Assembly: GCA_045641605.1 (NCBI GenBank)
Contig: JAZUHG010000029.1
Location: 1 to 37,001 of the forward strand
Length of the DNA: 37,001 nt
Source of the DNA: Equivita sp045641605
Lineage (GTDB): Bacteria; Actinomycetota; Coriobacteriia; Coriobacteriales; Eggerthellaceae
Reading direction: 5' to 3'
Shown: positions 1 to 7,787 of the stretch, piece by piece
Layout: each line of letters begins with the position of its first letter
How positions within the stretch are numbered: the stretch's first letter is position 1
Made by a program: the position numbers and the translations under genes
The notes under the pieces: generated by a model
Told to the model about the DNA's origin: nothing
Seen by the model: the letters and a program-made list of their open reading frames with translations, nothing else
Databases searched by the model: none

Positions 1-75
1 ACTGCGGCTGCGATCAATGAGACTATTAATTTATTTGAAAAACTACATTTATTTACCATGTCTCCTCCAAACTAA
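1..75 (+). CDS. C-terminal end of an unidentified gene (truncated by window)
   Basis: The frame starting at base 1 is open for 24 codons and ends at TAA (73-75), reading TAAAINETINLFEKL... and ending in MSPPN. The stretch has an ordinary helical composition, so it may be the tail of a real gene. holA (DNA polymerase III delta) often precedes rpsT in Gram-positive bacteria, but nothing in these 24 residues identifies it. Too short to be sure that it is coding. Confidence 0.3.
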   Translation, partial: TAAAINETINLFEKLHLFTMSPPN

Positions 76-79
76 TAAA

Positions 80-291
80 GCTTCTTTTGCTGACCTAGTC
101 TTTGCCCCCACACTCGCGCATTGGAACATTCGGATTATTCCTTACTGTCCTCTCGCCCTGGCCAAGCCTTAAAAGCGATGCGACTTACAACCTAGAACGC
201 GCCATGATAAGCTTTCGCCTTACGTGGGTCCCTTCGGCCGCGTCTGCCATGGACTTGAAGAAAATTCTTCGCAACTACAGCCAAAAGAAGC
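80..291. ncRNA. Candidate structured RNA upstream of rpsT, class unknown
   Basis: About 212 bases clearly richer in G+C than the AT-rich flanks, with no convincing reading frame. The ends pair: 80-92 (GCTTCTTTTGCTG) with 278-291 (CAGCCAAAAGAAGC), giving a long closing helix. Internal pairings are visible, e.g. CCCAC near 106 with GTGGG near 225, and a GAAGAA/UUCUUC hairpin near 257-270. Length and a single long closing helix resemble 6S RNA, and the run AAGCCTTAAAA near 165 also occurs in enterobacterial 6S as I recall it, which may be chance. No tmRNA, RNase P or SRP signature was recognised. Strand undetermined; a possible minus-strand -10 (TAAAAT) lies at about 301-306. Confidence 0.35.
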
Positions 292-313
292 GAAGCCTAT
301 TTTATCAAAATAA

Positions 314-344
314 TTGCACGAAAAACCCCATATTTTGCTATAGT
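314..344 (+). promoter_or_regulatory. Probable rpsT promoter (extended -10)
   Basis: TGCTATAGT (-10 TATAGT at 339-344 with a TGn extension) preceded by TTGCAC at 314-319. The 19-bp spacer is long, but the extended -10 can compensate. Predicted start near 351 leaves a leader of about 36 bases containing AGGAGG (377-382). Confidence 0.5.
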
Positions 345-386
345 ACGTACTTGCGCATTTGACGCATTTAAAGCTTAGGAGGAAAA

Positions 387-1247
387 ATGGCAAATATTAA
401 AAGTCAAAAAAAGCGTATTAAAACAAACGAGAAGGCACACCTTCGCAACGTTGCAATTAAGACTGAACTTAAAAGTGCAACACGCAAGGTCAAGGATGCC
501 GTGGCTGATAAAAAAGCAGCTGACGCACTTAAATTCGCACTTGAAGCATGCAAGCTTCTCGACCGCGCATGTGCAAAAGGCGTTATTCACAAAAATCAAT
601 GTGCTAACAGAAAGAGCGGTATTATGGCCCTCGCCAACTCTGTCGTAACTGACAAAGAACGCAAGGAATACAAGCCAGCTCCAAAGAAGGCCCCAGAAAA
701 GAAGGGCGGCACAAAGAAGGCTAAAGCCAAGGAAGAACGCAAGGCTGCAATGAAGAAAGAGTCCGAAGAGAAGGCTAAACGCCGTGAAAAGACTCTAAAG
801 CTCGAAGAGGCTGCTCACAAGCGTAAGCCTAAAGAAGAGCCAGCTCCAGAGGGCGAAGCTCCAGCCGATGCTCCAGCAGCAGACGCTCCTGCAGACGCAC
901 CAGCTCCCGAAGCTGCTCCTGCCGACACTCCAGCCGAAGCTCCTGCACCAGAAGCTCCTGCACCAGATGCTCCAGCACCTGCCGAAGGCGAAGCTGCCCC
1001 AGCTCCAGCAGACGACAAACCTGCAGAAGAAAAACCAGCTGAAGAACCTAAGAAGGAAGAAGCTCCTAAAGAAGAAAAGAAAGAAGAAGCTAAACCTGAA
1101 GAAAAACCTGCAGATGATAAACCAGCTGAAGAGCCAAAAGAAGAAAAGAAAGAAGAAGCTAAACCTGAAGAAAAACCTGCAGAAGAAAAACCATCTGAAG
1201 AGCCTAAAGAAGAAAAGAAAGAAGAACCTAAGGAAGAAGCAAAATAA
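387..1247 (+). CDS. rpsT: 30S ribosomal protein S20 with long low-complexity C-terminal extension
   Basis: Residues 1 to about 88 are a normal S20 (starts MANIKSQKKRIKTNEKAHLRN, contains HKNQCANRKSGIMALAN), a primary 16S rRNA binder of the small subunit. The ORF then continues in frame for almost 200 residues, against a usual total near 88. Residues ~93-145 are Lys/Arg/Glu rich; ~148-212 are Ala-Pro rich with PAPADAP/PAEAPAPE units; ~213-286 are Glu-Lys-Pro repeats with a 23-residue period. There is no stop or frameshift at the S20 boundary, and AGGAGG lies just before ATG. The tail is probably disordered; its function is unknown. Monocistronic, with its own promoter and a strong terminator. 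Confidence 0.93.
   Translation: MANIKSQKKRIKTNEKAHLRNVAIKTELKSATRKVKDAVADKKAADALKFALEACKLLDRACAKGVIHKNQCANRKSGIMALANSVVTDKERKEYKPAPKKAPEKKGGTKKAKAKEERKAAMKKESEEKAKRREKTLKLEEAAHKRKPKEEPAPEGEAPADAPAADAPADAPAPEAAPADTPAEAPAPEAPAPDAPAPAEGEAAPAPADDKPAEEKPAEEPKKEEAPKEEKKEEAKPEEKPADDKPAEEPKEEKKEEAKPEEKPAEEKPSEEPKEEKKEEPKEEAK
1065..1244 (+). repeat. 69-bp in-frame tandem repeat in the rpsT tail
   Basis: Copies start at 1065 and 1134, with a partial copy at 1203. Each full unit is 69 bp and encodes 23 residues of PKEEKKEEAKPEEKPA... type. DNA identity between copies is very high, suggesting recent slippage expansion. Confidence 0.85.
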
Positions 1248-1266
1248 GCTTCCTTTCAATACCTAC

Positions 1267-1298
1267 AAAAAAAGCGGCCCCCAAAGCCGCTTTTTTTT
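1267..1298 (+). terminator. Intrinsic terminator of rpsT
   Basis: A-tract then GCGGC (1274-1278), short loop, GCCGC (1286-1290), then eight T. The A and T tracts extend the stem, so it could also stop transcription on the minus strand. Confidence 0.9.
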
Positions 1299-1338
1299 AT
1301 ACTCTCTTTAGAATAAATTCAAATTATGTTAATAAACG

Positions 1339-1609
1339 TGGCGCAAAACGTGTTAAATGAGTGGAATCTCAATATATACACGCAAAAAATGGCTTAAATA
1401 GCATTCAGTGAGTGTATTTTTAAAGAAATTTATCCCTAATTGGCACAAATCGTTGTATGTGAGTGAGTTTTATTAAAAAAATCACTCACTAAGTGGAAAA
1501 TGAGCCAAATCATCTTTAGAAAATTGAAAAATACACTCACGCAAGGCAATTTGAGCCAAATCATCTTAAAAAAATTGAAAGATACACTCACGCAAGGCAA
1601 TTTGAGCCA
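1339..1609. repeat. Palindromic array A: six 24-bp bipartite motifs, 51-bp period
   Basis: The motif is ACTCA(C/T), ten variable bases, TTGNGCCA, always preceded by C. Minus-orientation copies: 1339-1362, 1390-1413, 1441-1464. Plus-orientation copies: 1484-1507, 1535-1558, 1586-1609. Starts are exactly 51 bp apart in each arm, and the arms are separated by 19 bp. The centre forms a hairpin (GTGAGTGA...TCACTCAC). It lies in the convergent gap between rpsT and glgA. The last two units are almost identical, while the others keep only the motif and spacing. Array B has identical geometry. Confidence 0.9.
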
Positions 1610-1645
1610 AGTCTAACGAAAACTGGTTTGATATTGTGAGAGAAG

Positions 1646-1750
1646 TGGTTGGGGTGATGGCGGAGTGATTGTAGGATTGTGTTAAGTGTTTGGTTGAGAT
1701 GGTTGGGGTGATGGCGGAGTGATTGTAGGGTTGTGTTAAGTGTTTGGTTG
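1646..1750 (+). repeat. 54-bp tandem duplication, G/T-rich, flanking array A
   Basis: Two copies, starting at 1646 and 1700, nearly identical, built of GGTTGGGGTGATGGCGG and GTTAAGTGTTTGGTTG. No reading frame looks genuine here. The G-rich tract directly adjoins array A, as a G-rich tract (minus strand) adjoins array B. Confidence 0.85.
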
Positions 1751-1758
1751 GTGCAAGC

Positions 1759-3408
1759 CTACCAGGGGTCGGAGGATGTGGTGGAGATGTCGACAAACTC
1801 GTAGTTGGAGGCCTCTTCGGCGATCTTTTGCGCCATCTTTTGGGAAGCGCTGGCGTTCTTCTTGGCCTGGGCAGCTTGACTCTTGGCTTTTGCTGCGGCT
1901 TTGGCGGCGGCTTCGGCCTTCAGGATTTGCTCAACCTTAGTAAGTTTACCATCAAGAATCGCGCGGTAAAGGACGGTGTACTTGCGGCCAGACTCGTTCC
2001 AGCTGAAATCCTCCTCCATACCGCGTCGCTGCATGCGTGACCAGTTCTTTTGATCATTATTCCAAACACCGAAGACGCGGTCCAACGCCGCTTTAAACTC
2101 TTTTAGGTTGTAGTTTTTAAAAACAAATCCGTTTGAGATCAAGCTTTTTGGCTTGTAATCGTGAACGGTGTCACGCAAGCCACCGGTGCTTCGGACCACA
2201 GGAAGCGTGCCGTAATGCATCGCCATCATTTGCGCAATCCCGCAAGGCTCAAACTTCGAAGGCATAAGTAGCACGTCCGCACCTGCATAAACGTTGTGCG
2301 GAAGCGTTGGATCAAATTGAAGATGCATACCAACCTTGCCTTTATATTTCTTTTTGTATTCGCGAATCTTTTTCTTGTAAGCCTCATCACCATCGCCGAG
2401 GAAAAGAATCTGCCCGCCGTTGTTGATAATCTTAGGCACGGACTTAATGATGAGGTCAATCCCCTTTTGCTCGTAAAAACGACAAGCCACACAAAAAAGA
2501 CAGGCGTAAGGTTCCACGTCAAGCTTAAATTTCTTTTGCAGGTCAATCTTGTTACCAAGGCGGCGGTCCATAAGATCCTTGTTGAAATGCACGCGAATAT
2601 TCGTGTCTCAAGCGGGGTTAAAGTCAACATAATCGATGCCGTTTAAAATCCCAAGCGTGACATTCTTCTTCGCACGAAGAACATTTTCAAGCCCAACACC
2701 GTACTCGCCCGTCATGATTTCCTTAGCGTAAGATGGGCTTGGTGTGGTCACACAATCGCTGGCAACAATGCCGCACTTCATCAAATTGACCTTGCCCTTA
2801 TGCATCACCGAAGCCACAGCCTTCTTGCTTTTAAGCTCCAGGATGTTTTTGACTTGCGCGTATTTGTACTTGCCTTGATATTGCAAGTTGTGAATGGTAA
2901 AAACGGTTTTTATCTTGAGTTCGCCCAGCTTATCCTTATAATCCTCGCGAAGGTAGAGGTTGGCCAGTGCAGTGTGCCAATCGTTGCAATGCAAAATTTG
3001 CGGCTTGAAACCCTTCATGTGAGGGATGCTCTCGAGAATCGCACGCGTAAAAAAGACGAAGCGCTCAAGGTCATCCTTCTCGCCGTAAACATTTTTGCGA
3101 TTGAAGTACTCGGCACTTTTAATAAAGTAGTAAGTAACGCCGCGCGTTTTAATATAGTAAAGTCCGAAGTCGTGGTTGCCACCCGCACTATAAACGCTGT
3201 AGTCACCCACATGCTTCATGAGGAGCTGATACTGCTTTGCAATGCTGCTCAAGTAAGGCACCACAACGCGAATATCGCACTTCGGCCCAACAATATGCCC
3301 AGGTAAAGTACCTGCTACATCGCCAAGCCCGCCCATCTTAATATAGGGCGAAGCCTCAAAGGAGGCATATAAAACTTTCATCTTTGTATTTGACTTCTTC
3401 GTAGCCAT
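1759..3408 (-). CDS. glgA: Glycogen (starch) synthase, GT5 family; one UGA (Trp) codon
   Basis: Transfers glucose from ADP-glucose to growing alpha-1,4-glucan. Visible motifs: KMGGLGDVAGTLP near residue 25 (ADP-glucose binding), HCNDWHTAL, NGIDY, and the C-domain FEPCGIAQMMAM followed by STGGLRDTV. The frame crosses a TGA at 2608-2610 (NPA-W-DTN) and both halves are parts of one GlgA of about 549 residues. The last ~60 residues are an Ala/Lys/Gln-rich extension beyond the usual ~480-residue enzyme. Start set at ATG 3408, just after the aroK stop (3410-3412); no clear Shine-Dalgarno, so ATG 3381 (MKVLYAS) is possible. Ends TAG. Last gene of the mltG-aroC-aroK operon. Confidence 0.92.
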
Positions 3409-3409
3409 A

Positions 3410-3949
3410 TTAATATTGTAAAACACCTGCCTTCAAAAGACAATCACGAACTTCCTTCACAACATTACTCAAAGACTTGCCATTGGTATTAACCGCTGCA
3501 TCGGAATATTGATCATAAATTTCATTACGACGAGCGATTAGGTTTTCGGCGTTTTCGACATCCTTAAACATTGGACGAGTCGAGAAATCTTCAATGCGAC
3601 GTGCCGAAGTCTTGGCATCAACCTTCAATCAAATACAATAACAATTTTTAAGTACGCCACGCGATACAGCGCTCTCGATAATGCCGCCACCAGTTGCAAT
3701 GATGCACTTTTCGTGCTCGATTAAATCAGATAAGACCTTGGCTTCGATGCGTCTGAATTCTTCCTCGCCACGGTTGTTAATAATTTCAGAGACAGTTTGC
3801 TTGGTGCTTTGAACTACAAGATCATCGGTATCCACAGCCTTAATGCCGGTATGCTCGGCCAGCAGCTTCGCCACACTAGTCTTGCCCGCACCCATAAAAC
3901 CAATCAACGCAATGGGCTTTTGAATAAAATACCTCTGACCACCAAACAT
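3410..3949 (-). CDS. aroK: Shikimate kinase; one UGA (Trp) codon
   Basis: ATP-dependent 3-phosphorylation of shikimate in the chorismate pathway. Walker A GFMGAGKT at residues 17-24, substrate-site DTDD, FRRIEAKVL, glycine motif IATGGGI, and an RP lid-type segment (STRPMFK). TGA at 3629-3631 falls in CI-W-LKVDA; many shikimate kinases have VVWLD or similar here, supporting Trp. Full length with readthrough is 179 residues, normal for the family; terminating at TGA would remove the lid and C-terminal helices. ATG overlaps the aroC stop (TAATG), indicating translational coupling. Confidence 0.93.
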
Positions 3950-5073
3950 TAGCTTAACCTCTCCTTAACTCTAGTTTTGTAAGCCTGGACAGCAGGCATA
4001 ATATCACACATTGCGTCGTGGCCAAACTTATCAAGGTATGCATTGGCCAAACAAAGCGCAAGTTCGCTCTCGCAAATTACGGCAACACTTGGAACCACGC
4101 AAACATCGCTTCGGCGGTCGCTTTGCCAAGAAATTTCTGCGCCATTTTCAAGGTCGACAGTTTGATGCTGCTTGTGAAGCGTCGGCACAGGACGCACCAT
4201 CGCACCAACAATAAGCGGCATCCCATTGGTCATGCCACCTTCCAAGCCACCAGAAAAATTGCTCTCGCGCACAATGGCACCTTCGCCCTTATGCATAAAG
4301 TCGCTAACGTCCGATCCAAAATTTTGACTCATAAAGCCAGCACTTCCAATGCTAACTTCCTTCACAGAAGGCACCGAAGCCACAGCTCCAGCTATCTTTG
4401 AATCCAACCTGCTGTCGCCTTGAGAATATCCACCCAAACCTGGGATTAAGCCAACAGCTACAAGCTTAACGCCACCACCAAGTGTGTCTCCCGCTTTTTC
4501 GGCACGGTCGATCAACTTTAACATGGCGGCACTAGCCTTTGGATCTGGACAACTAACCTCGCTCATCGCGATGGCACTCATCTCTGGCAAGTTCATATTT
4601 GTTGGGTCATCTTTCATGGTAACGTTTCCAATTTGGTCAACATAGCCATAAACTTCAACACCAAATTCTGCCAACATATTTTTTGCGATGACTCCAGCAA
4701 CCAAGCGCGCAGCAGTCTCACGAGCACTTGCACGCTCGGAAACATGTTGGGCGTCTACAAAATTATGCTTTAAAACACCTGGAAGGTCCGCATGTCCAGG
4801 ACGCATTACATAGTGATTAACTTCCGCATCGCTAAAAGAATTTTCTATCTCGACACAAACTGGATTGCCAGTTGTTTTGGATGCGGATACGCCAGATACA
4901 ATTTTGGCAAGGTTGCTTTCTTCGGCTTGGCGCGAAGAGCGGCCGGGGCCTTTGCTTCGGCGTTTTAATTCAAAATTGATTTCTTTTTCAGAGAGGCCAA
5001 TGCCGCTAGGAACACCTTCGACAATCACTACAAGTTTTTCACCGTGGCTCTCGCCTGCTGTTAAATAGCGCAT
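3949..5073 (-). CDS. aroC: Chorismate synthase
   Basis: Converts EPSP to chorismate with reduced FMN. It begins MRYLTAGESHGEKL, a family signature, and contains RPGHADLPGVLKH, SARETAARLVAG and, near the C-terminus, QSDRRSDVCVVP. 374 residues, typical length, no TGA codons. GAGGTCC precedes ATG. Nine bases after the small ORF upstream; its stop overlaps the aroK start. Ends TAA. Confidence 0.96.
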   Translation of the reverse strand: MRYLTAGESHGEKLVVIVEGVPSGIGLSEKEINFELKRRSKGPGRSSRQAEESNLAKIVSGVSASKTTGNPVCVEIENSFSDAEVNHYVMRPGHADLPGVLKHNFVDAQHVSERASARETAARLVAGVIAKNMLAEFGVEVYGYVDQIGNVTMKDDPTNMNLPEMSAIAMSEVSCPDPKASAAMLKLIDRAEKAGDTLGGGVKLVAVGLIPGLGGYSQGDSRLDSKIAGAVASVPSVKEVSIGSAGFMSQNFGSDVSDFMHKGEGAIVRESNFSGGLEGGMTNGMPLIVGAMVRPVPTLHKQHQTVDLENGAEISWQSDRRSDVCVVPSVAVICESELALCLANAYLDKFGHDAMCDIMPAVQAYKTRVKERLS

Positions 5074-5082
5074 AGGACCTCG

Positions 5083-5208
5083 TTATTCCTTGTCTTTGCC
5101 AGCATTGTTTACAAGGCAAACAATAAAATAAGCGATAAAACAAACAAAGGCGGCTTTTCCAGCGCTACTAATTGCCCTTAAAAATATGTTTTTGTTTTTG
5201 CTTTTCAC
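5083..5208 (-). CDS. Small single-pass membrane protein, 41 aa, unknown
   Basis: GTG start immediately follows the yqeG stop (TAAGTG), with AGGGG 8 bases upstream inside yqeG; ends TAA nine bases before aroC. Protein: basic N-terminus (MKSKNKNIFLR), then a hydrophobic stretch (KAAFVCFIAYFIVCLV) and a short charged tail. The fit between flanking genes, the ribosome-binding site and the clean membrane segment support a real gene; no family recognised. Confidence 0.6.
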   Translation of the reverse strand: MKSKNKNIFLRAISSAGKAAFVCFIAYFIVCLVNNAGKDKE

Positions 5209-5718
5209 TTATTTCCCCTTAGGCCTTTCTGGCTCAAAATTTCTCAAAAACAGTTTTTCAACTTTGCGCAATGCCAATGTATGAATCAAGTCTTTTTCAA
5301 CAAGCGGCTTGACCAAAATACATTTAAGACCAAGCACATGCGACCCAAAAACATCGGTCATTAGCTGGTCTCCTATCATAATACTATTTTTCTTATTTGC
5401 CCCAATTTTCTTCATCGCACGGCTAAATGCCATCGGCAGTGGCTTGAGCGATTTAACAACAATTGGCAAGTCCAACTCTTCGGCAAGGCTCACAACGTTT
5501 TGGTGCCAATCATTTGATATGAGGCAAAAATTAATGCCGGCATGTCTGGCGTCTTCGAGCCACTGGCCCACGTCAATAGGTACGATGGACTTGTCACGAG
5601 TCAAAATTGTATTGTCGACATCCAGCAAGACATTCTTATAGCCCGCCTTGAGCAAATCTTTTTGGATATCAATATCGCTAATGCGACGAAGGTATCTGTC
5701 AGGCCGTGTGAAACTCAC
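5209..5718 (-). CDS. yqeG: YqeG-family HAD phosphatase
   Basis: HAD superfamily subclass IIIA hydrolase. Motif I LLDVDNTIL near residues 32-40, motif II ISND, conserved Lys in VVKSLKPLP, motif IV MIGDQLMTDV. 169 residues, usual for YqeG. The substrate is not certain; related proteins dephosphorylate phosphatidylglycerophosphate. GTG start at 5718 directly abuts the mltG TAG stop (5719-5721). In Gram-positives yqeG often precedes aroE/yqeH; here it is followed by a tiny membrane ORF and aroC. Confidence 0.9.
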   Translation of the reverse strand: MSFTRPDRYLRRISDIDIQKDLLKAGYKNVLLDVDNTILTRDKSIVPIDVGQWLEDARHAGINFCLISNDWHQNVVSLAEELDLPIVVKSLKPLPMAFSRAMKKIGANKKNSIMIGDQLMTDVFGSHVLGLKCILVKPLVEKDLIHTLALRKVEKLFLRNFEPERPKGK

Positions 5719-6789
5719 CTAGACTAGCCCCAAATCGATAATTGCTTGTTGATGCTCATCGAAGGTCTCGCTAAACCTGTATTCGAGCTCGCCTTTTTCG
5801 TTTGTCTTAAAAACGAAGAAGAGGTAGTTTGTTTGCTCTGGCCAACAAACCGCACGAAGCGCATCAATTCCTGGCGAACAAATTGCCGTTGGTGGCAAGC
5901 CATAATTTGTGTATGTACTATATGGGCTATTTGAATGGATCTCTTCAGGTGTTGGGTCATGACCAACTTCGTAAGCAGTTGTGGCATCGGAATTTACATG
6001 CATGCCACCGTTGATTCTGTTGTAAAAAACACTTGCAACTTTGCCATGCATGCCTTCTGCAGATTCTTTCTCGACAATCGAAGCCAAGGTAACCGCTTCC
6101 CACATGGTCAAATTGCAAGATTTTGGGTAGTCCCAATTAAGGTCTTTTGTCTCTTCGCGGAAAGAGTCAAGCATCTTGCGGACTATGTCTTCGGCGCTAT
6201 CTTTTGAGCTAACAGCATATGTTTTTGGGAACAAAAAGCCTTCCAGCGAACTTGTCCCAAGCTCGCTAAGAAAGTCATAATCGTTGGCGTATTTACTGGC
6301 ATCACTTGCTGCGTTTATGAAATCTTGCGAGGAAACGCGGCCTTTGGTGGTTGCATCCACGGCTTCGGCAATCTTGGATAGGCGCATTCCCTCGTGAACG
6401 ACAACCTTAGGAGACGTTTCATCAGGCCCGTCGCATAAAATTTGAACATAATCGCGAACGCTTTTACCGCCCTCAAAGATATAAGTTCCTGCCTTTAGCG
6501 ATGAGTCAGCGCCCATCTCTGTTACTGTCAAGCGGAAGACAAAGGTGTTGTCCACAACCCCAGCCTTCGCCATTTTGTCGGCGATAACCCATGAAGACGA
6601 GCCTTCGTCGATTGTAACTTCGACGCTTTGACCCTCTGGCAAAGTCCGCGCGCAAGCAGTGCAATAAAGACTCGTGCCTAAACACAGCACCAAAACAATG
6701 CCAACAGCAATAACTAAAATTTTCATGTAGGGCTTTTTCTTTTTTGTATTAATTCCGTGTGTCGGATATGTATTATTTTCATTTATCAT
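5719..6789 (-). CDS. mltG: Endolytic murein transglycosylase MltG (YceG-like)
   Basis: Cleaves nascent peptidoglycan strands at the membrane. One N-terminal transmembrane segment (MKILVIAVGIVLVLCLGTSLY) follows a Lys-rich cytoplasmic stub; a LysM-like segment precedes the YceG domain with LEGFLFPKTY, catalytic Glu in LASIVEKES, VFYNRI and NSPYSTYTNYGLPP. About 356 residues from ATG 6789. A longer start at 6807 would overlap the predicted -10 (6798-6803), so 6789, giving a leaderless mRNA, is preferred. First gene of a minus operon; stop TAG abuts yqeG. Confidence 0.93.
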   Translation of the reverse strand: MINENNTYPTHGINTKKKKPYMKILVIAVGIVLVLCLGTSLYCTACARTLPEGQSVEVTIDEGSSSWVIADKMAKAGVVDNTFVFRLTVTEMGADSSLKAGTYIFEGGKSVRDYVQILCDGPDETSPKVVVHEGMRLSKIAEAVDATTKGRVSSQDFINAASDASKYANDYDFLSELGTSSLEGFLFPKTYAVSSKDSAEDIVRKMLDSFREETKDLNWDYPKSCNLTMWEAVTLASIVEKESAEGMHGKVASVFYNRINGGMHVNSDATTAYEVGHDPTPEEIHSNSPYSTYTNYGLPPTAICSPGIDALRAVCWPEQTNYLFFVFKTNEKGELEYRFSETFDEHQQAIIDLGLV

Positions 6790-6797
6790 GTCAAATA

Positions 6798-6825
6798 ATT
6801 TTATCATAATTTAGTACGAGTTTAA
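6798..6825 (-). promoter_or_regulatory. Probable mltG operon promoter
   Basis: On the minus strand TTAAAC (6820-6825), 16-bp spacer, TAAAAT (6798-6803). The expected start falls at about 6790, next to ATG 6789, so the transcript would be leaderless or nearly so. Confidence 0.45.
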
Positions 6826-6856
6826 TTTTCTTTACTAAAGATTCACTGCGCTTTCA

Positions 6857-6884
6857 TTGTTTGTTTATCGTTTGTGAGTACAAT
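6857..6884 (+). promoter_or_regulatory. Probable comF promoter
   Basis: TTGTTT (6857-6862), 16-bp spacer, TACAAT (6879-6884). Predicted start near 6891, i.e. at the ATG 6892. Confidence 0.5.
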
Positions 6885-6891
6885 TCAAGCC

Positions 6892-7605
6892 ATGTTGCAA
6901 GCGATCAAAATAAACACGCTTAAGCTGGCTGCCGAAGAGACTCTATGGCCGACGCGTTGCGTTATTTGTGACACACCGGGTTTTTTATTATGCCCTAAAT
7001 GCGCAAAGACATTAAGCTACATTGACCATTCGAAGACTTGTCAAAAATGCGGCGAGCCCTTCGGCAGGCTTCAATGCGCAACTTGCATGAGTAAGCCTCC
7101 CTTCGATGGATGTGTCAGCGCAACTTTGCTGGATAAAAATAGTGGCGCAATAGTAACTCTGTTTAAAGATGCCGGAGAAATTCGTCTTGCAAAAGTTATG
7201 GCTTACTTCATAGCGAAGGCGCTTAAGCCCAACTGGTATAAAGGCTCTTGTCTTGTAACATTTATACCAGCAAGCAAGGAGGCCTTCAATAAAAGAGGTT
7301 TTGATCATAGCGAAATTCTTGCAAACGAAGTCTCCAAACAAATTGGTCAACGTTGTGTAAAGCTTTTCAAACGGCCCAATTCAAAAGATCAACGTAATTT
7401 AGGACGTAAAGGAAGATTTGCAAATATTGGTCAAAAATACAAAATTTTAGAAAGTAAAAAAGACTTCATAAGCAGGTTAGACTTACCCGTTCTTATCATA
7501 GATGATGTTTTTACGACAGGCTCAACAATATATAGTGCGTCTAGGGAGCTTCGGAGCTTGGGCATAAATCCCATATATGGTGGAGTTTTTTCAAGAACAT
7601 TCTAA
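6892..7605 (+). CDS. comF: ComF family protein (phosphoribosyltransferase-like)
   Basis: Competence-related/amidophosphoribosyltransferase-like protein. N-terminal zinc-ribbon cysteines (CVICD, CPKC, CQKCG, CATC) and a C-terminal PRTase motif VLIIDDVFTTGSTI. About 237 residues, typical. GTG 6874 is an alternative upstream start, but it lies between the predicted -35 and -10, so ATG 6892 is preferred. Normally contributes to DNA uptake downstream of ComFA; no other competence gene is visible here. Ends TAA; divergent from mltG. Confidence 0.88.
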   Translation: MLQAIKINTLKLAAEETLWPTRCVICDTPGFLLCPKCAKTLSYIDHSKTCQKCGEPFGRLQCATCMSKPPFDGCVSATLLDKNSGAIVTLFKDAGEIRLAKVMAYFIAKALKPNWYKGSCLVTFIPASKEAFNKRGFDHSEILANEVSKQIGQRCVKLFKRPNSKDQRNLGRKGRFANIGQKYKILESKKDFISRLDLPVLIIDDVFTTGSTIYSASRELRSLGINPIYGGVFSRTF

Positions 7606-7628
7606 ATTTCTCTTGTTCTAAATTTCCC

Positions 7629-7656
7629 TTGACTTCACAAAATTTTTCAATATAAT
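7629..7656 (+). promoter_or_regulatory. Strong promoter of the tRNA-Ala transcript
   Basis: TTGACT (7629-7634), 16-bp spacer, perfect TATAAT (7651-7656), predicted start near 7663, 37 bases before the tRNA. Confidence 0.8.
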
Positions 7657-7699
7657 TACGCAATGTGCTATGCAAAAAGCCAATAGTGAAAGTAATTAA

Positions 7700-7775
7700 G
7701 GGGCATTAGCTCAGCTGGGAGAGCGCATGGCTGGCAGCCATGAGGTCAGGGGTTCGATCCCCCTATGCTCCACCA
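7700..7775 (+). tRNA. tRNA-Ala (GGC), CCA encoded
   Basis: Full cloverleaf: acceptor GGGGCAT pairs with ATGCTCC, D-arm AGCTCAGCTGGGAGAGC, anticodon stem CATGG/CCATG around the loop CTGGCAG (anticodon GGC), T-arm with GGTTCGATCC, then A and encoded CCA. 76 bases. The downstream gene starts 12 bases after it, so the tRNA is probably cut from a shared transcript. Confidence 0.97.
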
Positions 7776-7787
7776 AATGGAGGTAAC

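Noticed and set aside
868..1311. Overlapping frames inside the rpsT tail, both strands
   Set aside because: They follow from repetitive, stop-poor DNA; the S20 frame is continuous with a clear start and ribosome-binding site.
1339..1609. CRISPR array
   Set aside because: Repeats are regularly spaced, but the arms are inverted about a centre, the repeat is a gapped motif, and some spacers are near copies of each other.
2608..3631. glgA and aroK as frameshifted or nonsense pseudogenes
   Set aside because: The only interruptions are TGA in frame, the same pattern occurs in essential genes such as guaB and purL, and the protein is conserved on both sides.
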